A DNA stretch of 64,000 bases from Actinomadura sp. J1-007 (GTDB lineage: Bacteria > Actinomycetota > Actinomycetes > Streptosporangiales > Streptosporangiaceae). Each line of letters opens with the position of its first letter. The first letter of the stretch is position 1. Position numbers and translations under genes: made by a program. The notes beneath the pieces are model-generated. The model did no database searches, had not been told where the DNA came from, and saw nothing but the letters and a program-made list of their open reading frames with translations. Shown piece after piece: positions 27,032 through 35,388 of this stretch. The stretch covers positions 310,001-374,000 of the forward strand of contig NZ_WING01000002.1 of the NCBI RefSeq assembly GCF_009793335.1. The letters run 5' to 3'.

Positions 27032-27721
27032 TTAAACGTTCCAGAGGCGCCGCTTGCGGTACCGGGGCTCCCACGTCAGGCGGTTGAGGGCGCGCACCGG
27101 CGGCGGCATCGACGCGAGGAACCGGCTGCGGTCCACCGGGGCCGCCCCGTCCACGATCCACGGGACGAACACCGCCGCGCCCTTCACGCCCTGCCGCCGC
27201 CGCATCTCGCCGGTGAAGGCGCGCCAGTCGTCCTGCGTGAGCACCGACCGCATGAGCGGCAGCGCGGACCCCTCCTCGTGCGTGAGGTGTTCGCCGAGCA
27301 CCGCGCGCAGCTCATCCACGCGTTCGGCGAGCCCGTCCACCGGCGCGCCGCCCGCGCGCCGCGCAGGTACGGGCTTCCCGGCGCCGCCGGGCAGGGCGGC
27401 GTCCACGGCGGCGAGCAGCGGGTCGATGCGGGCGTGCTCGTCCTCCATGGCCCGCAGCAGGTCGAGGTCGGCCCGGCTTCCGGCGGCGGCCCGCGCGACG
27501 CGCGGCCACAGGACGGCGTCCTCGACGGCGTGGTGCAGGTGGAGCTGGCGGGTGAAGTTCTCCCACCCCGCGCGGACCAGGGGCGCGTCCGCCTTGCCCG
27601 CCGCGACGGCGGTGGCGAGGCGGTCGAGGTCGCGGCGGAACGCGTCGTGCGCCGCGTACATGACGGTGAAGTCGATCGTGTCGCCCGTGGGCGGCTGCTC
27701 CGTTCGGCTGAACGTTTCCAT
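27032..27721 (-). CDS. Hemerythrin-domain protein, divergent from the ECF41 sigma gene
   Basis: A 229-residue protein with a four-helix hemerythrin HHE bundle. Iron-ligand residues fall in MYAAHDAFRRDLDRLA, LHLHHAVEDAVLWPRV, EDEHARIDPLLAAVD and LGEHLTHEEGSALPLM; all expected His and Glu positions are present. The C-terminus (FVPWIVDGAAPVDRSRF) is a conserved tail. Such proteins bind oxygen, NO or iron, or sense redox state. Its promoter region faces that of the ECF41 sigma gene and carries the same TGTCACA element, so it may be a target of that sigma factor. Confidence 0.85.
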   Translation of the reverse strand: METFSRTEQPPTGDTIDFTVMYAAHDAFRRDLDRLATAVAAGKADAPLVRAGWENFTRQLHLHHAVEDAVLWPRVARAAAGSRADLDLLRAMEDEHARIDPLLAAVDAALPGGAGKPVPARRAGGAPVDGLAERVDELRAVLGEHLTHEEGSALPLMRSVLTQDDWRAFTGEMRRRQGVKGAAVFVPWIVDGAAPVDRSRFLASMPPPVRALNRLTWEPRYRKRRLWNV

Positions 27722-27750
27722 GCCCTCTTAGAGCGGCCGGGGCCCCGCCC

Positions 27751-27810
27751 ATGTGACATCGGCGCCCGCCGCTGAGACATGGCTCACAGAAGCGGCCGGG
27801 GATGTCACAT
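27751..27810. promoter_or_regulatory. Paired TGTCACA elements between hemerythrin and sigma genes
   Basis: ATGTGACATC (27751-27760) and GATGTCACAT (27801-27810) are exact reverse complements, so each divergent gene has TGTCACA reading towards it: 27758-27752 on minus, 27803-27809 on plus. TGTCACA is the known -35 element of ECF41 sigma factors (-10 CGTC). Downstream on plus, CCTC follows after 16 bases (three of four matches); on minus the best is CGCT after 16 (two of four). The start codon of the sigma gene lies 50 bases further on. Confidence 0.65.
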
Positions 27811-27859
27811 CCGGCCGCCGCGCGCCCTCATGGAGGTGAGCGCGCGATGGGGAGGCACC

Positions 27860-28890
27860 ATGACCGAGGACCGGAACGGGACCGCGCCGGACGGCCCGGC
27901 GGAGGACGGCCCGGCGAAGGACGGCCCGGCGGAGGACGTGACCGGGGCGTTCGTCGGCCATCGGGAACTGCTGTTCTCGATCGTCTACAACCTGCTCGGC
28001 AGCGTCGCCGACACCGAGGACGTCCTCCAGGAGACCTGGCTGTCGTGGGCGCGCCGCAGCGCCCGCCCGGCCGAGCCGGTCGAACGGCCCCGCCCGTACC
28101 TGGTGCGGATCGCCGTCAACCACGCGCTCGCCCGCCAGGCGACGATCAGCAGGCGGCGCGAGACGTACATCGGCCCCTGGCTGCCCGACCCGATCGTCAC
28201 CTCCGACGCCCCGGACGCGGCCGGCCCGCGCGCCCCGCCGCCCTGGCCGGAGCCTTCGACGTGGCCGACCCGGGCGACGTGGCCGACGCGGCGGACGGGG
28301 CGGACGCGGTCCAGCGCGCGGAGTCGGTGTCGTTGGCGCTGATGGTCGTCCTGGAGACGCTCACGCCGCTCGAACGGGCCGTGTTCGTGCTGCACGAGGT
28401 GTTCGGCTACGCCCATCCCGAGATCGCGGGCATCCTGGACCGCAGCCCGTCGGCCGTTCGGCAGCTCGCCCACCGCGCCCGCGAGCACGTCCAGGCGCGC
28501 CGTCCGCGCTACCGGTCCGACCCGCGGCTGCGGCGCGAGGTCACCGAACGGTTCCTGACGGCCGTGCGGGGCGGCGACCTCCAGGCGCTGCTGCGGATCC
28601 TCGCACCGGACGTGGTGCTGTGGGCCGACGGCGGCGGCAAGGCGCGCGCGGCGGGGCTGCGCCCGCTGCACGGCCGCGAGCGCGTCGCCCGCGTGATCGC
28701 CGCCTCGTCGCGGCGCGGGATCGCCGGCTTCAACGTCCGCTACCGGGGCGTCAACGGCGACCCCTCGGTGCTGCTGTTCAGCGGCGACGCGCCGTTCGCG
28801 GTGATCGTGCTGGAGCTCACGCCGGACCGCGGCCAGGTCAGCGGGGTCTACGCCGTCACCAACCCCGACAAGCTCACCCGCGTCCACTGA
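27860..28890 (+). CDS. sigJ: ECF41-type sigma factor SigJ with SnoaL-like C-terminal domain, one frameshift
   Basis: From ATG 27860 (after GGGGAGG). Region 2: FVGHRELLFSIVYNLLGSVA and DTEDVLQETWLSWARR; region 4: LTPLERAVFVLHEVFGYAHP and SPSAVRQLAHRAREHV. The C-terminal extension has LWADGGGKARAAGLRPLHG, with the DGGGK motif, and ends in YAVTNPDKLTRVH with NPDKL; these two motifs define ECF41, where the SnoaL-like domain regulates activity in place of an anti-sigma. The frame breaks near 28240 in the linker between regions 2 and 4; one added G (GCCGCCCTGG to GCCGGCCCTGG) gives 343 residues. TGTCACA upstream suggests autoregulation. Confidence 0.88.
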
Positions 28891-28919
28891 CCGCCCGCCC
28901 AGCCCGCGCGCCACGGGCG

Positions 28920-29494
28920 TCAGCCGGACGGGGCTTGTCCGGCCAGTTCGCGGACGGACGTGCGGGCGGCCCCGAGGTCGTGCGTCGCGGGCCGAACCGC
29001 ACCTGGACGCGGGTGCGGCGGAGGCGGCCGTGGACGCCGAGCAGGTCGCGGGTCCCGGTGAGCCCGGCGGGGACGAGCGGGACGCCCGCGAGGTCCGCCA
29101 GGCGGGCGGCGCCCGAGCGGAACTCGGCCACCTCGCCGTCGCGCGAGCGCGTCCCCTCCGGGAACACGATCACCGAACGGCCCCGGGCGAGCTGGGCCGC
29201 CGCGGCGGCGAGGTCGTCGAAGCCGCCCCGGGCGCGGCGCACCGGGAACCCGGCGACCGCGGCCCGGCAGACCAGCGACCGCGCGCGGGTCGCGAACCAG
29301 TAGTCGGCCGCCGCGGCGACCACCGGGCGGCGGCGGGCGGGCAGCGCGGCGAGGAGCGCGACGGTGTCGGCGTGCGAGGAGTGGTTGGCGACGATCACGC
29401 ACGGGCCGTCCGGCGCGGGGCCGGCGACGTCGAGGCCGCCCGCGGCGCGGAACGCGGCGCGCCAGGCGGCGCGGCGGACGTACGCGGCGATCAT
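28920..29494 (-). CDS. 1-acyl-glycerol-3-phosphate acyltransferase family (PlsC), one frameshift
   Basis: About 191 residues. The acyltransferase block I is NHSSHADTVALLAAL (H-x4-D) and block III is VIVFPEGTRSRDG, both intact, so it should transfer an acyl chain to a lysophospholipid-type acceptor at the membrane. The frame breaks at about 28987 after VQVRFGP; one added base (CCCGCGACG to CCCGGCGACG) continues as ATHDLGAARTSVRELAGQAP and stops at 28920. Unrepaired, the protein would run on to 28874 with an unnatural tail. ATG 29494 overlaps the stop of the CdsA-like gene (ATGA), and the three genes 30862-28920 form one operon for phospholipid synthesis. Confidence 0.82.
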
Positions 29495-30294
29495 GACAGC
29501 ACCATCGCCACGGCGAGCGCCACGAGCAGGGAGTCGATCCGGTCCAGCAGGCCGCCGAAGCCGGGGAGCCAGTGCCCGGCGTCCTTGACCCCGGCGCCGC
29601 GCTTCAGCATGGACTCCAGGAGGTCGCCGAGCGGCGCGCCCGCCGCGACGGCGACGACGGTCGCGGGCGTCGCCGCGCCGAGCAGGACGAGGATCGCGAC
29701 GCCCCCGGCCGCTCCGCCCGCGACGCCGCCCCACCGCTTGGCGGGGCTGAGCGGCGACAGCGCGGGCCCGCGCAGCAGCTTGCCGCCGCACCAGGCCGAC
29801 ACGTCCGCGACCGCGATCGCCGCGCACAGCGGCAGGGCGAGGTCGCCGAGCAGGACGAGCCCGCTGAGCGGCGCGAGCCAGACCACGCCGAACGCGGCGC
29901 CGCGGGCCCGTTCCGCGCCGGTCGCGGTGTCGCCCGCGAGGACCGGCAGCAGCGCGACCGCGAGGAGCGCCGCCACCAGCAGGCGGAGCAGGTGGCCCGG
30001 CGCGAGCCAGGCCGTGAGGGGGAACGCGACCAGGGCGGCGGCCATCACCGCGAGGTCCGTACGGCGCAGGCGGGCGAGGCGGGCGTACTCGGCGGCGGCG
30101 ACCAGCGCGGCCCCCGCCGCGAGCGCGGCCGTGCCGGGGGCGCCCAGCCAGAACGCGGCGCCGAAGAGCGGGACGATCACCAGCCAGCTCAGCCAGCGCT
30201 CGATCAGCTCCCGGCGGCCCGCGCCGAGCACCGCGACGCCGCTGACGGCGAACGCGCCGGTCAGGTAGGGCAGGGACTGGAGGGGCACGGTCAC
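29491..30294 (-). CDS. cdsA: Phosphatidate cytidylyltransferase (CdsA family)
   Basis: A 267-residue polytopic membrane enzyme making CDP-diacylglycerol from phosphatidate and CTP. Several hydrophobic segments (LVIVPLFGAAFWLGAPGTAA, LLRLLVAALLAVALLPVLAG) precede the family signature KDAGHWLPGFGGLLDRID near the C-terminus, in which the metal-binding Asp residues are kept; SAKRWGG-like PAKRWGGVAGG occurs before it. GTG 30294 follows GGAGG and overlaps the upstream stop (GTGA). Together with the CDP-alcohol transferase before it and the acyltransferase after it, it supplies the CDP-lipid intermediate. It may be a second copy besides a housekeeping cdsA elsewhere. Confidence 0.88.
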   Translation of the reverse strand: MTVPLQSLPYLTGAFAVSGVAVLGAGRRELIERWLSWLVIVPLFGAAFWLGAPGTAALAAGAALVAAAEYARLARLRRTDLAVMAAALVAFPLTAWLAPGHLLRLLVAALLAVALLPVLAGDTATGAERARGAAFGVVWLAPLSGLVLLGDLALPLCAAIAVADVSAWCGGKLLRGPALSPLSPAKRWGGVAGGAAGGVAILVLLGAATPATVVAVAAGAPLGDLLESMLKRGAGVKDAGHWLPGFGGLLDRIDSLLVALAVAMVLS

Positions 30295-30862
30295 AGCGAC
30301 CTCCGGATGCGTCCGAGCCGGACGGCCGCGGTCAGCAGCGATCCGGCGGCGAGCACGGCGAGCAGCGGGACGGCCCAGCCGGTGAACGCGACGAGCGCGA
30401 GCAGCAGGCAGCGCTCGGTCTTCCCGACGGGCCACCCCTGCGGGCGCGGGCCCCCGGCCGCCGCGCCCGCGAGCGACACCCAGGACGGCAGCGTCGCCGC
30501 GAGCGCCGCGGCGGCCACGATCCAGGCGGGCGCGAGCGCGAGGCAGCCCGCGAGGACGGCCAGCTCGGCGGCGCGGTCGCCGAGCTCGTTCAGCACCGAC
30601 CCCCACGGCGTGCCGCGCCCGGTCTCCCGGGCGATCGCGCCGTCGAGGTTGGCGCACGCGAGCCGCGCCGCGAGCAGCAGCGTGACCAGGAGCCCGGCGA
30701 GCGGGCCGGGCGCGGTGAGGGCGAGGGCGCAGCCCGCCCCGGCGCCCGCGGCGACCCCGGCGGCCGTGACCGCGTCGGGGACACCCGGCGCCGGACGAGC
30801 GCGGCCCGGACGCCGCCGAGCCGGTCCGCGTACCAGGGCTTGAGCGCGTAGAGTCCGTCCAT
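30291..30862 (-). CDS. CDP-alcohol phosphatidyltransferase family protein, one frameshift
   Basis: About 190 residues from ATG 30862 (MDGLYALKPWYADRLGGVRA). The frame breaks at about 30777; adding one base (CCCCGACG to CCCCGGACG) joins VSP to DAVTAAGVAAGAGAG. The CDP-alcohol motif is NLDGAIARETGRGTPWGSVL followed by NELGDR: DG-x2-AR-x8-G-x3-N-x3-D. The third acidic residue of the usual motif is Asn here, so activity or head-group choice may differ. Several membrane helices follow. It should transfer a phosphatidyl group from CDP-diacylglycerol to an alcohol such as inositol phosphate or glycerol phosphate; which one is not readable. Confidence 0.8.
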
Positions 30863-30935
30863 GCCGCCCAGCGTCGCGCGCGCCGGGCGCCCGGGACATC
30901 CGTCCCCCTACTCGGTTACCTCTGAGTAGCGGTGA

Positions 30936-31877
30936 CTACGCCCGGCAGGTGAGCGGCTTTCCGCCGTTGTAGGTGACCATGTCGGCCATGGCCATCACCA
31001 CGTCGATCTCGGCGCCGGGCTCGGCCCCGTCCAGCTCGGCGTAGGCGCGGTGCAGGTTGCCGACGATCCGTTCGGGGTCGGTCAGGCCGGCGTACGGCCC
31101 GAGGTCGGTCTCGCGCCCCGCCTCCAGCGGGGACAGGCCCGCGGCCCGGCCCGCGACCGCGGTGTCCTGGACGAACCGCAGGTAGCCGAGCACCTCGTCG
31201 ATCAGCCCGGGGCCGGAGACGGGCCCGTGCCCCGGCACGATCGTCTCGGCGCCGAGCGGCTTGACGACCTCCTCCAGCACGGAGATCGCGCCCGCGACGG
31301 AGCCCTGCATGAGGAACGGCGTGCCGCCGTTGAACAGCAGGTCGCCGCAGAACAGCACCCGCCGGTCCGGGACCCACACGATCGAGTCGTTCGGCGTGTG
31401 CGCCGGAGCGCCCACGTGGCGCACCTCGCAGCGCAGGTCGTCCACCCACAGCGTGACGCCCTCGGTGTAGGTGAGGAACGGCGGCTCCAGCTCGATGCCG
31501 CCCCAGTCCACCGGCGTCCAGACCGGCGCGTCGAACGGCCGGCCCCAGCCGAGCACGCCCTCGCGGGTCCGCTCGTGCCCGACGACCGTCGCGCCCGCGA
31601 ACAGGTAGTTGCCGAACGTGTGGTCGCCGTGGTGGTGGGTGTTGACGAGCGTGCGGACGGGCCGCGGCGTCACCGACGCGATCGCGTCCAGGTACGCGCG
31701 GGTGCGGCGCTCGGTGGAGCAGGCGTCCACGCTGACCACGCCCCGGTGGCCGGCGAGGAAGCCGGTGTTGTTGATCCACCAGGTGCCGTCGGGCTGGAGG
31801 TAGGCGTAGATCCCCTCGGACACCTCCTCCAGGCGCGGCCTGCCGGGGGAAGTGACGTCGCGGGCGACGCCGCTCAC
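30936..31877 (-). CDS. MBL-fold metallo-hydrolase, last gene of a hemerythrin/methyltransferase operon
   Basis: A 313-residue metallo-beta-lactamase-fold protein. Metal ligands: TLVNTHHHGDHTFGNYL (HxHxDH variant THHHGDH), GAPAHTPNDSIVWV, LFCGDLLFNGGTPF and IVPGHGPVSG. GTG 31877 overlaps the stop of the methyltransferase gene (GTGA). The GTPFLMQGSVAGAISVLEEV stretch and general layout resemble the group often annotated as quinoprotein relay or polyketide-type hydrolases. Translational coupling to a methyltransferase and a hemerythrin suggests a shared role, possibly handling a reactive or redox-sensitive small molecule; no direct evidence for the substrate. Confidence 0.83.
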   Translation of the reverse strand: MSGVARDVTSPGRPRLEEVSEGIYAYLQPDGTWWINNTGFLAGHRGVVSVDACSTERRTRAYLDAIASVTPRPVRTLVNTHHHGDHTFGNYLFAGATVVGHERTREGVLGWGRPFDAPVWTPVDWGGIELEPPFLTYTEGVTLWVDDLRCEVRHVGAPAHTPNDSIVWVPDRRVLFCGDLLFNGGTPFLMQGSVAGAISVLEEVVKPLGAETIVPGHGPVSGPGLIDEVLGYLRFVQDTAVAGRAAGLSPLEAGRETDLGPYAGLTDPERIVGNLHRAYAELDGAEPGAEIDVVMAMADMVTYNGGKPLTCRA

Positions 31878-32674
31878 GGCTTGCGGCCGACGGCGCAGTA
31901 GCTCGGGATGTCGCGGTCGGTGAAGCTCGTCGCCTCGTCCGGCCGCCACTTCGGCAGCGGCACCAGGCCGGGCTCGACCAGCTCCAGCCCGGCGAACAGC
32001 GCGCCGATCTCCTCGGGGTGGCGGCCCGACACGGGCGTGGCGCCGCTCTCGTTCCACCGCCGCGCCGCCTCGTCGATCGCCTCGCTGTGCACGGGCTGCG
32101 CGATCGCCAGATGGCTGCCGGACGGCAGCGGCGCGAGCAGCCGGCCGACGATCGACAGCGCCTCGGCCTGGTCGGTGATGAACTCCATGATCGCCAGCAT
32201 GGTGACCGCGACCGGCTCGGACAGGTCGAGCGTCGCGCGGGCGGCCTCGACGATCCGGTCCGGGTCGCGCACGTCGGCGTCGAGGTAGGCGGTCGCGCCC
32301 TCCGGCGTGCTGGTCAGCAGCGCCCGCGCGTGCACGAGGACGATCGGGTCGTTGTCGACGTAGACGATGCGGCTCTCGGGCGCGAGGGACTGCGCGACCT
32401 CGTGGGTGTTGTTGGCGGTCGGGATGCCGGTGCCGATGTCGAGGAACTGCCGGATCCCCGCCTCCCGCACCAGGTAGCGGACGGCGCGCGCGAGGAACTG
32501 CCGGTCGGCGCGGGCGACCTCCACCCAGTCGGGCATGGCGCCGAGCAGGTGCTCGCCCGCCTCCCGGTCGGCGGCGAAGTGGTCCTTGCCGCCCAGCCAG
32601 TAGTCCCACACCCGCGCGGGGTGCGGGACGCTCGTGTCGATCCCCGGGGGGACCGGGGCGGAGGTGTCGCTCAT
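31874..32674 (-). CDS. SAM-dependent methyltransferase, DUF574 family
   Basis: A 266-residue methyltransferase of an actinomycete-specific family. The family signature ARVWDYWLGGKDHFAADR is at residues 20-37, the SAM-binding loop is FLDIGTGIPTANNTHEVAQ, and VYVDNDPIVLVHARALL holds the ribose-binding acidic residue. The C-terminus (SFTDRDIPSYCAVGRKP) is typical. Members are abundant in mycelial actinomycetes; one studied role is in developmental regulation, but targets are mostly unknown. ATG 32674 overlaps the hemerythrin stop (ATGA), and its own stop overlaps the next GTG, so three proteins are produced in coupled fashion. Confidence 0.88.
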   Translation of the reverse strand: MSDTSAPVPPGIDTSVPHPARVWDYWLGGKDHFAADREAGEHLLGAMPDWVEVARADRQFLARAVRYLVREAGIRQFLDIGTGIPTANNTHEVAQSLAPESRIVYVDNDPIVLVHARALLTSTPEGATAYLDADVRDPDRIVEAARATLDLSEPVAVTMLAIMEFITDQAEALSIVGRLLAPLPSGSHLAIAQPVHSEAIDEAARRWNESGATPVSGRHPEEIGALFAGLELVEPGLVPLPKWRPDEATSFTDRDIPSYCAVGRKP

Positions 32675-33177
32675 GTGGGGCCGTCCAGGAAGTCGGGGCG
32701 TGACGCGTGCCAGCCGGGGACGTCCAGCGAGTTGAGCGCGGAGACGATCCGCTTCTCCTCGTAGACGAAATGCGTTTCCATCAGAGCCGCAAGCGTATCC
32801 AGTTCGGCCCGTACGGATCGCGCTTTCCCCGGGTCGGCCTTCTCCGTTTCGAGTCCGCTCATCAGGGATTCCAGTCGGCGCAGCGCGTCGGACACCAGTA
32901 CGTGATCGTTCCGCAACTCATCGAGTACGGGACGCAATTGCGGGAAGCGCCGTTCGAGGACGGGGAACGCGCCGCCGTCCTCGCCGGTGTGGTGCCGGTC
33001 CAGAGCGGAGCAGAAGGAGAGGCAGTGCGCGCGCAGCTCGCGGGGACGTTCGCCGCCGCCGTCCAGATAGGCGTCGAGGTCGTCGCGAAGCCGGTCAAGT
33101 TCGTCGCGGAGCCAGAGGTGGACCTCGACCAATTGGTTGCCGAAGGCGGCGAGTCGTTCGTTCGATTCAGTGGCCAT
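32671..33177 (-). CDS. Hemerythrin-domain protein
   Basis: A 168-residue hemerythrin-like four-helix protein, distinct from the one at 27032. Ligand positions: VEVHLWLRDELDRLRDDL, SALDRHHTGEDGGAFPVLE, LRNDHVLVSDALRRLESL and METHFVYEEKRIVSALNSL. It is the first gene of a three-gene overlapping operon followed by the DUF574 methyltransferase. ATG 33177 is preceded by TTCCGTTCCGACATG without a good ribosome site. The DNA here (32750-33180) is less GC-rich than around it and uses more AT-ending codons than its neighbours. Likely binds iron and responds to oxygen, NO or peroxide. Confidence 0.82.
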   Translation of the reverse strand: MATESNERLAAFGNQLVEVHLWLRDELDRLRDDLDAYLDGGGERPRELRAHCLSFCSALDRHHTGEDGGAFPVLERRFPQLRPVLDELRNDHVLVSDALRRLESLMSGLETEKADPGKARSVRAELDTLAALMETHFVYEEKRIVSALNSLDVPGWHASRPDFLDGPT

Positions 33178-33195
33178 GTCGGAACGGAAATCCCA

Positions 33196-34611
33196 TCACC
33201 CGCGGGAAGGCGCGTCAACCGGCGCGCCCGAGTGCCGCGGCGCCGCGGGCAGTACGAGAGCGAGCCCCGCGGCGACGGCGAGGAAGGCCGCGCAGCCGAG
33301 GAACGCGTGCCCGTACGCGGCCGCCGCGCTGCCGGAGGAGCCCGGCGCGAACGTGCTCAGCGCCGCCAGCCCGAGCGCCCCGCCGACCTGCTTGGCGGTG
33401 TTCATCAGCCCGGACGCCGCGCCCGCGTCGCCGTCCGCGACCCCGCCCGTGACCGTGCTCGTCAGCGGGGTGGTGAACAGCCCGCCCCCGACCGAGATCG
33501 GGATCGCGGGCCCGAGGACGCCGGTGACGTACCCGTCGCCCGCGCCGGTACGGCTCTGCCACAGGAACCCGGCGGCGGCGACCAGCGCCCCGGTGGCGAT
33601 CAGCACGCGGTCGTCCAGCCGCCGCATGAGGCGGGGCGTGGCGTACAGGCCGACCGCGAGGGTGAGCAGGGTGTGCGGGAGGAACGCCGCGCCGGTGCGC
33701 AGGGCCGAGTAGTGCAGCACGTTCTGCATGACCAGGGTGAGGAAGTACCACAGCGGGATCTGGAAGCAGGCCCCGGCGAGCAGCATGACCGCGTTGCCGA
33801 CGGCGATCGCGCGGGTCCGCAGCAGCCGCGGCGGCATCAGCGGGTGCGCGGCGTACCGGGCCTCGACGGCTGCGAACGCCGCGAGCGCGACGACCGCGAG
33901 GGCGAGCGCGCCCGCCGCCGCCGGGTCGGCCGGACCGCCGTGCTCCCCGGCGCGGGACAGGCCGTACGTCAGCGCCGACAGCCCGGCGGTGACCAGGACC
34001 GCGCCGGGCAGGTCGAGCCGCCGCCCCCGCGACGGCGGCGGACCGGCGGGCAGGGCGCGGACGGCCGCGGCGACCGCCGCCGCGCCCACCGGCACGTTGA
34101 CCAGCAGGATCCACCGCCACGACGCCGCCTCGGTGAGCAGCCCGCCGAGCAGGTTGCCCGCCGCGCCGCCGGTCAGCCCGACGGCGGTCCAGATCGCGAG
34201 CGCGCGGGTGCGGGCGGGCCCCTCGGGGAACGCGGTCGTGAGGACGGTCAGCGTCACCGGCGCGAGCACGGCCGCGCCGAGCCCCTGCGCGGCGCGGGCC
34301 GCGATCAGCGTGGCGGGTCCGGTGGCGAGGCCGCCGACCAGGCTCGCGCCCGAGAACAGCAGCAGGCCCGCGACGAAGACCCGCCGGTGCCCGTACAGGT
34401 CGGCGAGCCGCCCGCCGAGCAGCAGGAACCCGCCGAACGCGAGCGCGTAGGCCCCGGCCACCCACGGCAGCCCCGACGGGCCGAACCCCAGGTCGTCCCG
34501 GATCGCCGGAAGCGCGACGTTCACCACCGACACGTCCAGGACGACCATGAACTGCGCCGCGCACGCCACGGCCAGCACCGTTCCCGCCCGCGCCGCGCCG
34601 CGCCCGCCCAT
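33196..34611 (-). CDS. MFS multidrug exporter, DHA2 (EmrB/QacA-like) family
   Basis: A 471-residue, 14-helix drug/proton antiporter. First helix with the D-V-S-V-V-N motif (AQFMVVLDVSVVNVALPAI), motif A GGRLADLYGHRRVFVAG, motif C-like GLTGGAAGNLLGGLLTEAA. Hydrophobic segments continue to FLGCAAFLAVAAGLALVLP. It is divergent from the TetR gene at 34732 with paired inverted elements between them, the classic arrangement of a pump controlled by a local repressor. Substrates unknown; probably lipophilic drugs. Confidence 0.9.
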   Translation of the reverse strand: MGGRGAARAGTVLAVACAAQFMVVLDVSVVNVALPAIRDDLGFGPSGLPWVAGAYALAFGGFLLLGGRLADLYGHRRVFVAGLLLFSGASLVGGLATGPATLIAARAAQGLGAAVLAPVTLTVLTTAFPEGPARTRALAIWTAVGLTGGAAGNLLGGLLTEAASWRWILLVNVPVGAAAVAAAVRALPAGPPPSRGRRLDLPGAVLVTAGLSALTYGLSRAGEHGGPADPAAAGALALAVVALAAFAAVEARYAAHPLMPPRLLRTRAIAVGNAVMLLAGACFQIPLWYFLTLVMQNVLHYSALRTGAAFLPHTLLTLAVGLYATPRLMRRLDDRVLIATGALVAAAGFLWQSRTGAGDGYVTGVLGPAIPISVGGGLFTTPLTSTVTGGVADGDAGAASGLMNTAKQVGGALGLAALSTFAPGSSGSAAAAYGHAFLGCAAFLAVAAGLALVLPAAPRHSGAPVDAPSRG

Positions 34612-34634
34612 CCGCGCCCCCGTTCCCGATCAAA

Positions 34635-34717
34635 TCAATGTGATCGCATCGTTATGACTGTCGCCCGAAGGCTAGGGTCGCTAGACTCGTCCCGTCAATC
34701 CGATGCGTCTACATTGA
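34635..34717. promoter_or_regulatory. Two inverted copies of a 17-bp operator between MFS and TetR genes
   Basis: TCAATGTGATCGCATCG at 34635-34651 and, on the minus strand, TCAATGTAGACGCATCG at 34717-34701 match at 15 of 17 positions. One copy lies by each divergent start codon. The likely reader is the TetR protein encoded at 34732. Confidence 0.65.
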
Positions 34718-34731
34718 AAAGGGGAGACGCG

Positions 34732-35355
34732 GTGAACCGTCGCACGCGCGGGCCGGGCGCGCGGCACGAGGAGCGGCGCGAGCAGATCGCCGACGCGGTC
34801 CTCGCGATCGTCGCCGGGCGCGGGCTCCAGGCGGTCTCGCAGACCGAGGTCGCCGCGCGGGCGGGGGTCTCGGCCGGACGCGTCCAGCACTACTTCCCCG
34901 CGAAGAAGGAGCTGATCGAGGCGGCGTTCGACCGGGCGAACGCGCGGAGCACCGCCCGCATCCGGCGGCTCGTCGGCGGCGACCCGCTCACCGCGCCGCC
35001 CCGCGAGGCCCTCACGGTCGTGCTCACCCAGCTCGTCCCGCACGACCCCGAGACGCGCACGCACCTGCGGGTACGGCAGTCGTTCACCGCGCTCGCGCTG
35101 TCGGACGAGGCCATCGCCGGACGGATGCGCGCCCGGTACGCCGAGTTCCACCGCGAGCTGGCCGTGCTCGTACGGCGCGCCCAGGACGCGGGCGCCGCGC
35201 CCGCCGGACTCGACCCCCGGACGGCGGCGGTACGGCTCGCGGCACTGGCCGAAGGGCTCGCCTACTACGTCCTCATCGGCATCACCGAACCCGAGGACGC
35301 GCGGGAGCAGATCCTCGCGGCGATCGCCGACGTCCACGGGGAACGACCCGCGTAG
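34732..35355 (+). CDS. TetR family repressor of the adjacent MFS pump
   Basis: A 207-residue regulator from GTG 34732 (after GGGGAGACGC). Helix-turn-helix: EERREQIADAVLAIVAGRGL, then QTEVAARAGVSAGRVQHYFP, with AKKELIEAAFDRAN after it. The C-terminal domain (TAAVRLAALAEGLAYYVLIG) resembles the TetR_C_6/BetI-like group. Its divergent position next to the MFS gene and the two inverted operator copies between them suggest that it represses both and releases on binding a pump substrate. Confidence 0.87.
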   Translation: MNRRTRGPGARHEERREQIADAVLAIVAGRGLQAVSQTEVAARAGVSAGRVQHYFPAKKELIEAAFDRANARSTARIRRLVGGDPLTAPPREALTVVLTQLVPHDPETRTHLRVRQSFTALALSDEAIAGRMRARYAEFHRELAVLVRRAQDAGAAPAGLDPRTAAVRLAALAEGLAYYVLIGITEPEDAREQILAAIADVHGERPA

Positions 35356-35388
35356 CGGCGGACGGCGGCGGGGCCCAGAGAGACAGGG

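Noticed and set aside
32707..34731. A long plus-strand frame continuous with the TetR gene at 34732
   Set aside because: It is antisense to the hemerythrin and MFS genes; the GTG at 34732 has a good ribosome site and starts a normal TetR protein.
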